Assembly: GCA_947359465.1 (NCBI GenBank)
Contig: OX375872.1
Coordinates: 11,912,137 to 11,976,136, forward strand
DNA from: Metellina segmentata
Lineage: Eukaryota; Arthropoda; Arachnida; Araneae; Tetragnathidae
Direction: 5' to 3'
Length of the DNA: 64,000 bases
Shown: one piece after another, positions 45,095 to 56,929 of the stretch
How positions within the stretch are numbered: position 1 is the stretch's first letter
Layout of the letters: each line of letters starts with the position of its first letter
Notes under the pieces: generated by a model
Told to the model about the DNA's origin: nothing
The model's database searches: none
The model's input: the letters and a program-made list of their open reading frames with translations, nothing else
Program-made: the position numbers and the translations under genes

Positions 45095-45355
45095 ACTAGA
45101 GCAACACAAGATCGGAGATCAATCCCAGAGGAAAATATCAGATGAAAACACCAGTTAATTTTGAACCATGGTCAGATGACGCACCTGATGTAACACCTAA
45201 TATGGCAATCCATTTCCCAAACTTCTATACCGCGCCAACGTGAGGACATTTGAGGCCATGACAGATTTAACGTGCACATACTCCCATTGTACGCGACGGT
45301 CTTTGGTTCGATTTGAACTTGTTGCCCTGCGGTTGATAATACCTTCCAACAGGAC
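45095..45355 (-). mobile_element. tRNA-derived SINE copy (reverse)
   Basis: On the minus strand: B-box-like AGTTCAAATCGAACC, AAAGACCGTCGCGTACAATG, GGAGTATGTGCACGTTAAAT, CTGTCATGGCCTCAAATGTC, CTCACGTTGGCGCGGTATAG, GACCATGGTTCAAAATTAAC, TTGATCTCCGATCTTGTG. It has the best preserved middle part of the family in the window. Confidence 0.8.
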
Positions 45356-45886
45356 ATCTTTATATAGGTATTACTAGAAATAATTTGTGAAAAACTAAAC
45401 AGCTGAAATGAAACAAATTTTCCACAGTTGAAACCCTTTCACAATCCTTAAGGCACGCCAATGGAAATTCGATACAAATGTAGACAACGATGTGCATTGT
45501 TCAGACTCTTGCAACATCAGATGCATAGAGATTGAATTAATTCGGCCACCAATAGAGGAGAAGAACAAACCTTGCTGGAATCCAATAGACTGACCAGCAA
45601 AACGCAATTGGGACAAAGATGACAAAGACAGATACCTACGGAGACATCTTAAGCCTTGTAGAAAACAAAGTATTGGAACTATTTCTGCTTTGTGTCCGGA
45701 ATAGCGAGTCAACAGAGAAATACATGTGCAGCGGGCATTTGATTAATCACTGGGTGGTTTTCCTCCTGATGTATTTCGCCAACACTTGAAGAAGGAAAAC
45801 TAGCGCAATACGTATGGAGAGGTTTAGGATCGTGGGTTTGGAAATTACAGTCTAAATGCTGGCAAATTATCGACGGGATTTCTTAA
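45356..45886. other. No gene supported; weak match to the 53-55 kb array
   Basis: The words CCTTTCACAATCCTTAAGGC near 45428 resemble the satellite unit at 53030-55230. A 105-codon minus frame (45395-45712) has no motif. Confidence 0.4.
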
Positions 45887-46093
45887 ATATCCAAGTGGTT
45901 TTGACGAGATATCTTGTAAATCAAAATTTGACCCGTTTCGAATGAACCTCGTAATTAAGATGTTGCCGATTTTTTTATGATTACAATATCAATAAGTGGT
46001 CAGTTTTTTCTAGTGACGAGATACCTCGTCCATCAAGATATCTGGTCCGTTTTTCTTATGACGAAATACTTCGTCGAAACAATCACTAGGAGT
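45887..46093 (+). mobile_element. Palindrome MITE, copy 8
   Basis: Starts after TTAA (45883-45886) with ATATCCAAGTGGTTTTGACG, contains GACGAGATATCTTGT, GTGACGAGATACCTCGTCCA and ATGACGAAATACTTCGTCGA, and ends AACAATCACTAGGAGTG before GTAA. This is the same block order as at 26308. Confidence 0.65.
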
Positions 46094-46152
46094 GGTAATA
46101 CCCATATCTAACAGGTTTCAGAATTACGCTGTTTGACTTCGAATCTTTCCCT

Positions 46153-46235
46153 TCTATTTTGATTTCGGACCTTCTTCAATAGCCCTTTCCTCTAGTGTGT
46201 GACACACATTCATTAAAATACCGCATACCTACTAT
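46153..46235 (+). mobile_element. SINE 3' fragment
   Basis: TTCGGACCTTCTTCAATAGC and ACATTCATTAAAATACCGCA match the 3' part of the SINE family. No clear target duplication was found. Confidence 0.5.
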
Positions 46236-46537
46236 ATTGAGGGGATTAGCTTTGTTCTAACACAACGTTATGGGAAATCCATCTACTTTTCAGCCACTCT
46301 ATAATGACAGAGAATAATTATTTTACTTCGATTTGGATTCAATTGGATCGAATCATTTTAGTATCAAAGGTTGGAAGTCTGTTAAATATGTTACGATCTA
46401 TCATTATTAGATTAATAGAAATGGCATACAACCATCACACTAATAGTTTCAAATTTGGATAACGTAGGCGTAAAGTGAAGCTAAGTACTAAAACTTAATG
46501 CTGCCTCGAAAATGTTATGTGAACAGCTATCACATAA
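46236..46537. other. No gene seen
   Basis: AT-rich unique sequence. Confidence 0.4.
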
Positions 46538-46733
46538 CACTCTAAGTGATTGTGGCGAGGTATTTCGTCCAATACGATGTGACACATTTTGTTAATGACG
46601 TGATATCTCATCGAGATATTGCCTATTTTATGATGGTAACGATATGGAGTGGAGATCTGGTCAGTTTTCTTCTAATGACGATTGGATCAGCTTTGGTCAT
46701 GACGAGATACATCGTCGATACAACCATCACGAG
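46538..46733 (+). mobile_element. Palindrome MITE, copy 9
   Basis: Starts CACTCTAAGTGATTGTGGCG after ATAA and ends CATCGTCGATACAACCATCA with CGAGG. Contains GCGAGGTATTTCGTCCAATA, GACGTGATATCTCATCGAG and TGACGAGATACATCGTC. A 149-codon open frame across this repeat and the next SINE is coincidental. Confidence 0.6.
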
Positions 46734-46739
46734 GCAGGT

Positions 46740-46862
46740 AGGTAGTTATTTTAACGTGTCCCTTTTGCACACAACGGTGTTGGGTTGGATTCAAACTGTC
46801 AACCCTCCGGTTGATAATCCGTTCCTCTTCCAACCGGGATACCACGGCCCAACCACCATGAA
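46740..46862 (-). mobile_element. SINE 5' part with both pol III boxes
   Basis: On the minus strand GGGCCGTGGTATCCCGGTTG then GAAGAG is an A box; about 30 bases later GTTTGAATCCAACC is a B box; then CACCGTTGTGTGCAAAAGGG and ACACGTTAAA. Spacing between boxes is close to that of a tRNA gene. The 3' half is missing. It sits directly beside a palindrome MITE end. Confidence 0.7.
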
Positions 46863-47569
46863 GATTAAATTTAAGCCTAACACTTCAATTTATCTTAATT
46901 CATTTACCCTAGCAACCAGTACTATACATCTACTTTTAAGCCACTCTGCAATGAATTACCGTTATTTTACTTCCCTATGGGATTCAGTTTATTAAAGTCG
47001 ATTTCGTAGCAACATGGGAAGGTTTCCTTCTAAGGATCGCAATGCACACGAACATGACTGGGAGTCTGTTAACTATGCTACAGTCTAATATTCGACTGCT
47101 GGGCACGAGAAGTCATTGACCGGTGTGTGTTTTCTTTCTTTTTTATATTGAACGTAGGCATATTCGAACATCACCTAGGAAGGATAATTTTCGAGTCAAA
47201 TATATCGATTATCATGCGTCAGCTAATGTGTCGGACTTTACGAGCTGCCCCAACTCTCTCCTCTGCCCGGGTTCTTTACCCTTTTGGCTTTTTTTAAATG
47301 GTTCGTTTTATGAATCATGCCACGGAAGCATCGAACTGTAATCGTAAGTTCATGTTGTACAATGTAGATGATTTGAGTCGATTCATTTTTGCGAGTGAAT
47401 TAAGTACCTGGAACTTAAATAGGCATCAAAATAAATGATGAAAGGAGACGACAAATTGTTTGTTTTATTTTCTGGACATCAGTTGAAACCGTTGAAAACT
47501 TTAGTACAGAAAATATATTTTGAGCAGTATTAGTTTCAAAAAGTATTGTATTAGACACAGTAATTATAG
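46863..47569. other. Unique sequence, no gene supported
   Basis: A GC-richer patch at 47210-47300 (CGAGCTGCCCCAACTCTCTC) stands out. No frame is convincing. Confidence 0.4.
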
Positions 47570-48190
47570 ATAAAAGCAGTGTTAGAAAGTAATAGTAAAG
47601 TAAATATTAATAGTAAGTAATAGTAAAGTAAAGATAATAGTAATAGTAAAAAATAAAGATCAATAGTAAGTAATAGTAAAAAGTAAAGATCAATAGTAAG
47701 TAATAGTAAAAAGTAAAGATCAATAGTAAGTAATAGGAAAGATGAATAGTAAGTAATAGTAAACTAAAAATTTGTAGAAAATAATAGTAAAGTAGAAATT
47801 AATAGTAAGTAATAGTGAAGTAAAGATTAATAGTAAGTAATAGTAAACTAAAAATTTGTAGAAAATAATAGTAAAGTAGAAATTAATAGTAAGTAATAGT
47901 GAAGTAAAGATTAATAGTAAGTAATAGTAAAGTAAATATTAATAGTGAGTAATAGTCAAGTAATATGTGCAATAGTAAGAAATAGTCAAGTTATACGTGC
48001 AACAGTAAGTAATTGTCTAGTTACTTACAATAGTAAGTAATAGTCAAGTTATACGTGCAACAGTAAGTAATTGTCTAGTTACTTACAATAGTAAGTAATA
48101 GTCAAGTAAAGAATAATAACAGTAGTAAAGTAAAAAGTGATAACAATAGTAAAGAAGTAGAGTAATAACAATAGTAAACTAAAAAGTAAT
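47570..48190. repeat. Minisatellite, AATAGTAAGTAATAGTAAAG type
   Basis: Dozens of units of about 10-35 bp built from AATAGTAAGT, AATAGTAAAG and TCAAGTTATACGTGCAACAG. A 60-70 bp higher-order unit (CAACAGTAAGTAATTGTCTA plus GTTACTTACAATAG) is duplicated near 48000-48090. Confidence 0.9.
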
Positions 48191-48325
48191 AGTAAATAAA
48201 AAATAAAAACAAAAATTTCGAAAATATTAAAATCAAACATTAGTAAAGAATAAACAATTCCAAGAGAGGAGTAATAGCACGTACTAGTTAGCACATACTT
48301 CATACAAAATTTATGTTTCCAAGTA

Positions 48326-49735
48326 CACTGCTGGCCACCCAAATTGCAAAACCAAGAAAGGCAAGAGATATCACAACAAAATTTATTTTGCAGATAACAT
48401 GTTGACCAAGTATCAAATGATTAAATTTATAGACTTCTGTGAAGTGTGGTTCCTGACAAAATCAGTAGCCAGAGTAGCCGCCATTGTTGCAGATCACCGC
48501 TGCCACACTCTTCGGCATTGATTCAAAGAGACTTTGGATGTGTTCTTGGGGTACAGCAGACCAAGCAGCTTCCACACGTTGCCAAAGTTGATCTGATGTG
48601 GCAGCTGGGGATGTAATTTGGGTCAATCGTTGAACAACCATGGACCACATGTTTTCTATCGGGCGAAAGATCCGAAGAGCGAGCTGGCCAGGGAAGCAAT
48701 TCAATCTGTCGATTGACGAAGAACCCTTGGACTATGCGTGCCACGTGTGGTCGCGCATTATCTTGTTGAAATATGGCTGTGGGCAAGCCCTGAAGTTAAG
48801 GAAGGACAACTGGCTCCAACATCTCGGAGATGTAGCGCTGGCTGTTTAAAGTACCGGCAATGCGTACAAGAGGAGTGCGAGAATGATATCCAATACCGCC
48901 CCATACCATAATACCCGGCGTAGGACCGGTGTGGCGGTGCATAACGCAGCTGTTCAGCATCCTCTCTCCACGGTGTCTCCAGACTCGAATCCGACCATCG
49001 TGGTGTTGCAGACAGGAGCGTGACTCGTCAGTAAAGACAATTTCATTCCATTCTGCCGTACTATCCTTCTTTCATCGCACCATTGGCGGCGGAGACGTCT
49101 GTGGTTCTGCGTCAAGGGTAGACGAAGCAATGGACGTCTTGCGGACAGACCACTCTGCTGTAAACGGCGTCGAATGGTACGCGCAGACACTGGATGATGT
49201 GTTACAGACTGAATGTGCTGTGCTATGGTTCGTTATGTTGTTTGAGCGATCCGTCACTGCCATACGCACTATATGCCTGTCATCACGTGAAGTGGTGCAT
49301 TGAGGTGGATGCGATCGAACACGTAGGTCCGTCGTACCCTCCGGCATCCAACGATCACATATCCGTATTACAGTTGTTTGGTTTCGTCCAACACGACTAC
49401 CGATTTCCCTGAAAGATAATCCACAATCTCGGTAGGCCACTATCCTTCCTCTGTCGAACTCGGATACTTGATCAAAAGATGATCGCTGTTTTCTACGAGG
49501 CATAATTGATCGTTTTTTTTTTTAAACCACAAGAAAAACACAATTGCCGTACTTGAAACCGTCGAAATCTCCAAGCCTTAAATAGCGCTTTGAAGTGGCG
49601 CCAGAGGCCCGCGTGATGTGCGTCTGCGCTGAAATTCTAATCATTTGCATATCTCACCTCCGCTAATACATGTTGTAAATTTCATATTATTTGCATACTT
49701 CCTTCGGGGTGTTGCATTTACGGTGGCCAGCAGTG
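48326..49735 (-). mobile_element. Nearly complete Tc1-like transposon
   Basis: Ends CACTGCTGGCCACCC at 48326 and, inverted, CACTGCTGGCCACCGTAAAT ending at 49735. TA precedes the left end (48324-48325); the right flank TT is a mutated copy. Length is 1410 bp, normal for Tc1. It holds a frameshifted transposase on the minus strand (48462-49503). Inner terminal words (TGCAACACC, ATATGCAAAT) also occur as a solo end at 14999-15115. Confidence 0.9.
48462..49503 (-). pseudogene. Tc1-like transposase pseudogene (DD34E)
   Basis: Start ATG at 49503 opens MPRRKQRSSFDQVSEFDRGR with the first helix-turn-helix (FREIGSRVGRNQTTVIRICD) and a DDRHIVRMAVTDR linker. After a frameshift follow SARTIRRRLQQSGLSARRP, then in other frames EIVFTDESRSCLQHHDGRIR with the first catalytic Asp, VWGGIGYHSRTPLVRI, AIFQQDNARPHVARIVQGFF with the second Asp, LPWPARSSDLSP, and RPIENMWSMVVQRLTQI with the catalytic Glu. 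The C-terminus QEHIQSLFESMPKSVAAVIC ends at 48462. All catalytic residues survive, split by roughly four frameshifts and one stop. About 340 residues are represented, which is full length. It cuts and pastes at TA in the nucleus when intact; this copy is inactive. Confidence 0.9.
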
Positions 49736-49739
49736 TTGT

Positions 49740-50499
49740 TAAAGGGACAGTGGAAACAAGCATTTATTTGAAGTTATCTGGTTATTTGGGTTTAATGTCG
49801 TAGTTATCTGATTGCGATAAAATTTGAAGCCTTTTTTTTTTTTACAAAAAAGGCCATATATAAAGTTTAAAGTATAATAATATTAAATTGTGCTGAAGTT
49901 TTACATAATATTTGTACCTAAACATCTAATTTATTGCCAAAAAAGTAGGTTGAGAAACATTTTAAAACTTAATCTCAAAATTTGGGACCATGATGAATAT
50001 CTCATTTGAACTTAGACATATGCAATAGATTACAAGGAGTTTCTAGAAAAATTCAGGGAAATCAATAAAAAAAGGATTCTCAGAAAAAGCATTTCAAAAT
50101 CGGAAATATATAAAAATATCAGTCGGAGAATTTGCTTCTTCTGATACTTTCCTATAGAATGTTTTATGTTTTTGTAAATGTCACTCCGTCAGAACTGATA
50201 GCAATTGAATAATTATCTTTATTTTAGATAGGGTTTGATATCACACACACAATAAATTTTTATCATTAAAGTTTTTGAAGATCAATTTTGGTGATTTTGA
50301 AAGTCTACTGTACCTTTCAGGAATATGTTCCAGATTTAAAATGAAAAGGGAATGTAAAGAAAATAAAAGTGTGTGTGTAGACGTAGTAAAATGAGTCTGT
50401 TTAACTACAGGTTATGAGAGAGAAATAAAACATTAAAAAAATCAATTATTTTAAAGTATAAATCAAAATTAAAAATGCATATTGAATACAGTAACTTAC
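49740..50499. other. No gene seen
   Basis: AT-rich unique DNA with a (TG)n-like stretch near 50375. Confidence 0.4.
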
Positions 50500-51129
50500 A
50501 TAGACGACATTATTTATAAGGTAGCTGTAGTAGAAGTCTGTGTGTGTGTGTGTAATATCATAAAACTTTCCTAAAAAGGTTATTTATGAAAACCAACACC
50601 ATCGTTTCTATATTTCGGAAGACTATTTTTCATTCACCAACGATTTATTGACACATTGAAAAATAGATGTTGCCTAGTCATCTGACAATGGTTCAAATTA
50701 CGTGGGGATACAACGAATGGCTTAGGCTGGGACGGTATTAGTAGTTGAATTCCCTTATTTATAAAAGTCGACAACAGCGTTTTTATACTTCTGTGGAATT
50801 ATTCCTGTTTTAGCTTCCAGCATCAACAAGCTGAGATTTTAAAATAATATTGCGCACTCCCGAGACAAAGTTATTTATAAATTAACTGTATAATGAAAAT
50901 AGATAACACCGTTACCTTTCCCATATTCAAGAAATTCGACAAGTGTTTCTACATTATATCGAGAAATTCTACAAGATGGAACATTGAATAATATTGCCCA
51001 CCGAGACAAAGTTATTTATACACCTTTTTTATAAAAATCGACAGCATAGCGATTTTATATTTACGCGAAATTTTTTTTCTGTTTTAACTTACAGCAACGA
51101 TAAATTCCACAAGAAATTAAACAACTAGG

Positions 51130-51390
51130 ACATTAAATACTATTGTATTAATATAATTGTAATTAAATAATATTGTATTAATATAATTATAATTAAATAC
51201 TATTGTATTAATATAATTGTAATTAAATACTATTGTATTAATATAATTGTAATTAAATACTATTGTATTAATATAATTGTAATTAAATACTATTGTATTA
51301 ATATAATTGTAATTAAATACTATTGTATTAATATACTTGTAATTAAATACTATTGTATTAATATAATTGTAATTAAATAATATTGTACTT
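51130..51390. repeat. 30 bp minisatellite inside the array
   Basis: Eight to nine nearly exact 30 bp units (TATTGTATTAATATAATTGT then AATTAAATAC). It probably grew from an ACATTGAATAATATTGC-like word of the enclosing array. High unit identity means recent expansion. Confidence 0.95.
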
Positions 51391-51903
51391 AGTAACTTCC
51401 CAGTAAGAGTTGTATAATATATAAAAAATATATTCCTAACTTATTCAAGAAATTTGACAACAGCGTTTCTATATTTCTACGAAATTTTTACTGTAACTTC
51501 CACTAACTATAAAATGGGACATTGAATAATGTAGCTCACCGGGAGAATTATTTTTAAGCAACTGCAGCAAGAGCTGCGCACACAGATAAAAATGTTATTC
51601 CTCCTTTATTTATGAAATTCGACAACAGCGTTTCAACATTTACACCGAATTCGTTTCTGTTGTAACTTTCAGTATCTATTATATAAGTAATTATTTATTT
51701 GATTTAGTTATTTATAAAGTAACAGTTGTAATAAGAGAGCACACGGAATAAAAAAAGTGGTTCCACTCTTATTTATGAAATTTGACAACAGTTTTGGTAT
51801 ATATATGCATGGAATTTGTGTTGTAACTTGCTTTAGCTATAAGACGGGACATTAAATTATATTGCGCATCGAGATAAAGTTATTTATAAAACAACTGCAG
51901 TAA

Positions 51904-52072
51904 GGCCACGTTCACATGAGGCGTTCAACGGGCGTACGGCGAGGCTAGCGAGATCCCGCCATTAAATTATGTTTATTTATTCCTCTAATTCAAGGATCTT
52001 TGCAACCTTGAAGAACGGGACCCTGATAGCCTCGCTAAACGCGCGTTTTATGAGCCTCATGTGAAGGGGGCC
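51904..52072. mobile_element. Harbinger-type MITE with TAA duplication
   Basis: 169 bp with inverted ends GGCCACGTTCACATGAGGCG and, inverted, GGCCCCCTTCACATGAGGCT. Both sides have TAA (51901-51903 and 52073-52075). Removing it with one TAA gives CTGCAGTAAGAGCTGCA, exactly the consensus of the enclosing array. A 3 bp TWA target is typical of PIF/Harbinger. The element is far GC-richer than its surroundings and encodes nothing. Confidence 0.85.
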
Positions 52073-52335
52073 TAAGAGCTGCATGCAGATGAAAAAAAAT
52101 TATTACTCCATTATTCATACAAAGTCGACAACAGCGTTTGAATATATATGCGCTAAATTCATTTCTACTTTGAATTCCAGCATCCACAAGTGTTGAATAA
52201 ATTAGCTACCAAACACAAATTTCTAAAGTGGCTGCCCAATGGTAAGTAATAATAAATTATCCCTCCTTTTTTAAGAAACTCGAACGGCGTTTCTATATTC
52301 TCGCTGTTTCTGCATTGACTCCCAGCGTAAAGAAG

Positions 52336-53029
52336 TAGCACTAGAAACCTGGATAAAAACACAAAATACTTTCCAATAAACTCAATCGATATCTTTCCAT
52401 CCAGCGCATCTCTCTAAGCAGGAACGTTCCAGTCCCCTCAAAAGATAGCGTTCTCCAAATAGGAGCATTAAAAAAGAGCGGAAAGCGCATCATACACCGC
52501 AGCCAAAAAGATAACCTCGCGGCAAAAATTGCCTAACTAGAAAAGACAGCTCTCCACATTTTTGAGACCAAAAATCTGGAATCATTCCAAAATTTCGGAA
52601 CATCCGGAGGAGCAAATAACAATAATAATAAGAATCCTTCGCGTTCGAACAACTTCCTGTGCTCCCGGAAGGTTTCATAAGAAGTTAGCTGCCATACCCG
52701 ACCACTTGATATATGTGCATGTCGGATTTACCTTATCTGTCCCTAGAAAAGGATGATTCAAGGGTCGATCATAGAACTTGAGCAACGGTGAGCTTTGTTG
52801 GGTGACGTTGACGGAGGTCTCATTCAATTAATTCCGAAGTCATGAGATTGATGTAAGGTGTAGTTGCTAATAGAAGAAGCTGACTTTCTCTTACAATTCA
52901 GATTCAATTTAGGGAACTGAACAGGAAATATTTTTAAAGTGATTTAGAGAAGCTTAGATAAACGGCATTTTTATAACTCTATTTGCAAACTTATGATTAA
53001 ACGGCATTAAAATACCAGTCTTCAGTCCT
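52336..53029. other. Unique, partly GC-richer island
   Basis: The stretch 52380-52800 is less AT-rich and not repetitive. Short frames on both strands show no family motif. It might be conserved non-coding DNA or an exon piece. Confidence 0.35.
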
Positions 53030-55230
53030 TATTGTCCATCTTAGTACTAGAACCCAGTGTGCACATGTGGAGGTCATAGTTCACAAGACACTTTATCTTT
53101 TTCTTTAATGAAATCCCAGAATATGGCTGCTGTTTTACAAATCATACTAGAATTAGAAAACTGAGTAAAAATATTGTTAAGTAATTGAAATAAACTTAGA
53201 TTCAATCATCCCAACAAACCATTCAATTTCAAAATTGCAGTTTTCAATTCGTATTGGTGACTTTTCAGAGACCTTTTTCACAGTCATAGCACGCATAATC
53301 AAATTACTAAAATTCTGCTGCAGGCCAAAAATATATATTTGGTGATACGCCAAAAAAACGTTTGATTTTGATTGATTTACAAAAACAGTAAGTGTAATTA
53401 CCTACCCCTTTTTCTACAAAGGCGCTTTACGTGAACAATATTTTTGAAAAAAAATTATTAATACTTTCTAGTAAAAATGAAATATTGAAATCCATTTATA
53501 AGGGTAAACTTAAAATTATTCGTGAAGACATGTAAAAAACTCAAAATTTAACCGTTGAAGTGAAATTGAAACACAATTGAAGCCATTTTGCCATCCGTAT
53601 AGCAAACCAGTGCCATTCTTGGGGTAAACTAAAGCGTGCTGCGGCTCAACACTTAAAAATCGCTGGTTTGTCCTAGTATTAGGGTTCATTGTGTAAATAT
53701 GGAGGCCATAGAGCACGTTCACACTCAATATTATTTTTTAAATATTTGTTTAACAATTTATTGATATTTTGAAATAAAAATATAATCCTCAAAATAATTT
53801 ATTAGGTTTTCCTTGCAATTAATTGTGCAAATATTTGTCAAAAGTTAAAAAAAACTTCGATGTAAAATGTAAATTTTACACAATTCAAATCATTTCAGAA
53901 ATCGCACAAGTGATGATGAAGCTCACTTGTTGAAAGTTGCTGGTCTATCCAAGTACTAGGGGTCATTCTGCAAATGTGGAGTCCATGGAGCATATTCATA
54001 AGACATTCGATATTCTTTAAGAACTATGTTCGGAACGATTTATTGATATTTTGACATGAAAATATTATACTCAAAACTATTTGTACGCGTATTACTCGAA
54101 ATGATATGCTCACCTGTTAAAAATGGCTGGTCTATCATTATGTAAACGTGGATGTCATATAACATGTTCCCAGGATCACTTAATATTCTTTAAAACCATT
54201 TTTGAAACACACTTTATTGATATTTTAAGAAAAATATACAATGTAAAAACAGTACGAGTATTACTTAAAATTATTTTCGTCATCTGACCGTGGTTCAAAA
54301 TTACAAGGTCTTGTCCTGGGATCTTTCTAGACTGATCCCGGACTGTTCCCAATATATCTTTGTGTTGCTTCAGCGCTACGTTAATTAACTACCTACCAAC
54401 TGGAAATTATTTGTGAAACACTTGTCAAAAGTTTAAAACTAAACCGTCAAAGTTTTACAAATCTCATACAATTTCAACCGTTTCACATTCCCTGAAATAT
54501 AGATGATTTATGCTATTATTAGGCTTCAGTGACCTACTGTGGGGGAAACATGTTCACGAAACATTCAATATTCTTTTAAAAATAGTTTTGAAACAAATTA
54601 TTAATATTTTGAAAGGAAAATGTAGCGCTCAAAACTATTTATACGGGTAGTACTTGAAATTATTTGTGAAAACACCTGTCAAAAGTTCAAAACTAAACAG
54701 TTGAGGTAATATAAATCTTACACGATTCAAATCTTTTTACAATCCCTTAGGCACACGAGTATGATACGGCACACCGGTTGAAAATTGCTGGTCTATCCTA
54801 GTACAGGGGTTTATTGTGCTATCGTGGAGGACACGGAGCATTGTCACAAGATAGTCTCTCTCTCTCTCTCACAATATTCTTTACAAATATAAAGAATTTT
54901 TGATAGTTCGAAATAAAAGAAAACACTTGTGAAAACACATATTTAAAAAATGTTTTTTTTTAATACCATTTATTGATGTTTTGAAGTAAAAATATAGTGC
55001 TAAAAACTATTTATGCGGGCATTACTGGAAATTATTTGTGAAAACACTTGTCAAGTGCAAACCGTTGAATTGATGTAAGACTTACATTATTTAAATTGCT
55101 TCGAAATGCCTAAGACATACCAGTAGTATGTTGCGGTTCACCGATTGAAAAACGCTTGTCTATCCTAGCTCTAGTGCTCACTGTGCAAATTTGGAGGCCA
55201 TGGAGCATGTTCACGCTTGATATTCTTTAT
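53030..55230. repeat. Satellite-like array, unit about 280-330 bp
   Basis: About six to seven units share GCTGGTCTATCCTAGTACTA, GGGTTCATTGTGCAAATGTG, GAGGCCATGGAGCATGTTCA, CAATATTCTTTAAAAATA, TTTATTGATATTTTGAAATA, CTCAAAACTATTTATACGGG and AATTATTTGTGAAAACACTT. Units are anchored near 53040, 53660, 53940, 54130, 54505, 54790 and 55150. A SINE interrupts it at 54277-54403. A (TC)n run is near 54858. Confidence 0.8.
54277..54403 (+). mobile_element. 5'-truncated SINE in the satellite
   Basis: TCGTCATCTGACCGTGGTTC, AAAATTACAAGGTCTTGTCC, TGATCCCGGACTGTTCCCAA and ACGTTAATTAACTACCTACC match the 3' half of the family. The 9 bp AAATTATTT at 54268-54276 and 54404-54412 is the target duplication, and the word is part of the satellite consensus, which confirms the insertion. 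Confidence 0.85.
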
Positions 55231-56559
55231 ATAGAAAGGCGGAGAAGTAAGGAGTATTTACTTTGTTTTTACAAGTCGGGAAACGGACGAGGAATTGAGT
55301 AAAAGCGATTCAAGTCTAAGCTGTATTTCTTCCCTCAGTGGCCAGCTTTAAATCCCTTCTGACCATTGAGCATCGTTTCATGCCAAACGTGATAGCACGA
55401 TCTTATCCGACAGGCCATTCTCACATTTTACCTAAAGTGAATACCGTTCTTTTTCAGCAACTATCATCGAAGAATGTATAAACACATTGGAAGAAGAAAA
55501 CTTGCCTTCAAAAACCAAAACAAAATCAAATGATTCGTCGTGTAGTCCTCCAGACATGTAAAACACTTACGAAATCTCCACTTTGCCTTAAATACTTTTA
55601 TAATGTGAAAATAAACTGGAAAGAGGCTGATTAATTGTTTCTCTTTGATAAAGGAAAGGAATAGAATATATAGTTCGATAATTCTATTCAGATTCGGAGA
55701 ATTAAAGCGAACAGCGTGGGGGATGAAATGCTATTATCGATGTTTTTTAAATGCACGAAGCATTATGAGAATGCCTGTAACGTATGATTCTTTGATTTTT
55801 CTCGCGAATGCGTATGCTTATTTATAGAGGGGAAATCTGCAAACTGAAGTAGTCAGAATTTGCAGTTTGTTAGTATTAAACTGGTTGAAAAACTTAAATC
55901 ATAAAAATAAGCTCGTAAGATTATTTCTTTAGTAATTTATTATAGACTGATTGTGATAATTTCTTTTTTAGGAAAAGTAGTAATTTACTTTTTATTCGAG
56001 TCATAATCATCTATTAAAGTGTATATACACAAAAACTCACGAATATTTACTTGTATATAGATACTTTTATTATCAATTGCAAATATTTCCTAACTCCTTA
56101 GCTTACAAACGATACCAAGTCCTTCTAAATATTTGAAGTAGTTACAAGGGTTTTCGTCATATACTGTCACCATGTACGAACATGGTTTCAAAACTTTAAA
56201 CTTGATTTCTGAAGAACTGTGTTCATACAACAAAATGCTTTTGGTTCGAACAGTGATAACTCAACAATTAATTGATCAACTACAATTATTTGAATCCTTC
56301 TAATCTATATTATACAACAGATGTTTTTACCCACAGTCAAAGTTATTTGTTATGAAAATGAATATTTAAAAAAAAAAAAAAAAAAAAAATTGATTTTAAA
56401 TGCCAAAATTCCTGAAAAAATCTAGAGTTTTTTAGACTTACTTAGCGAAAAAATTGTATAAAAAACTTAGAAAGACCTTTAGAAATAATTTCCAAAATGT
56501 CTTTGTGAACCAATTAGAATGCGGGACATCACTGCTCAAAAATAATCGTGCTAATTAAC

Positions 56560-56596
<37 letters not shown>

Positions 56597-56929
56597 TAAT
56601 TAATGATTAATGATTAATCCTATGAGTAATCTGAGTTTTTCAAACTGCAATGAGTTTAAGTACAAACCAGTGACATATTGCAAAGAAAGGGATTTTGAGT
56701 CAAAAGTTGAAGAAAATCTTCTAGTGTAGACGCACGCCTTAAACGAAAATAAAATACTAAGCAAAATCGTTAATAGATCGCATTGACAATATTATATAAA
56801 ATAAAGTGAGAGATAGAACGACTAGAAAACTGTGATAAAAACAAGCTAAATATTTGGATTAACCATCTGAGCGTAGCGAGTTTTCCAAGGGAGTGTATAT
56901 ATATTATACTTCTCATTTCCTTATAATAG
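55231..56929. other. No gene supported; poly-A and AT runs
   Basis: About 1.7 kb of AT-rich DNA. A poly-A run is at about 56369-56390 and an (AT)n run at about 56566-56592. The 60-codon frame at 55645 has no motif. Confidence 0.45.

Larger units (their letters stand above)
50500..52335. repeat. Satellite-like array, unit about 180-200 bp
   Basis: About eight units carry AGTTATTTATAAAGTAACTG, CAGTAAGAGCTGCACACAGA, TTATTCCTCCTTTATTTATG, AAATTCGACAACAGCGTTTC, TATATTTCTACGAAATT and GGGACATTGAATAATATTGC. The array is interrupted by a 30 bp minisatellite (51130-51390) and a TAA-flanked MITE (51904-52072). Confidence 0.8.

Noticed and set aside
46546..46995. 149-codon plus frame
   Set aside because: It runs through a MITE and an antisense SINE head, so it cannot be a host exon.
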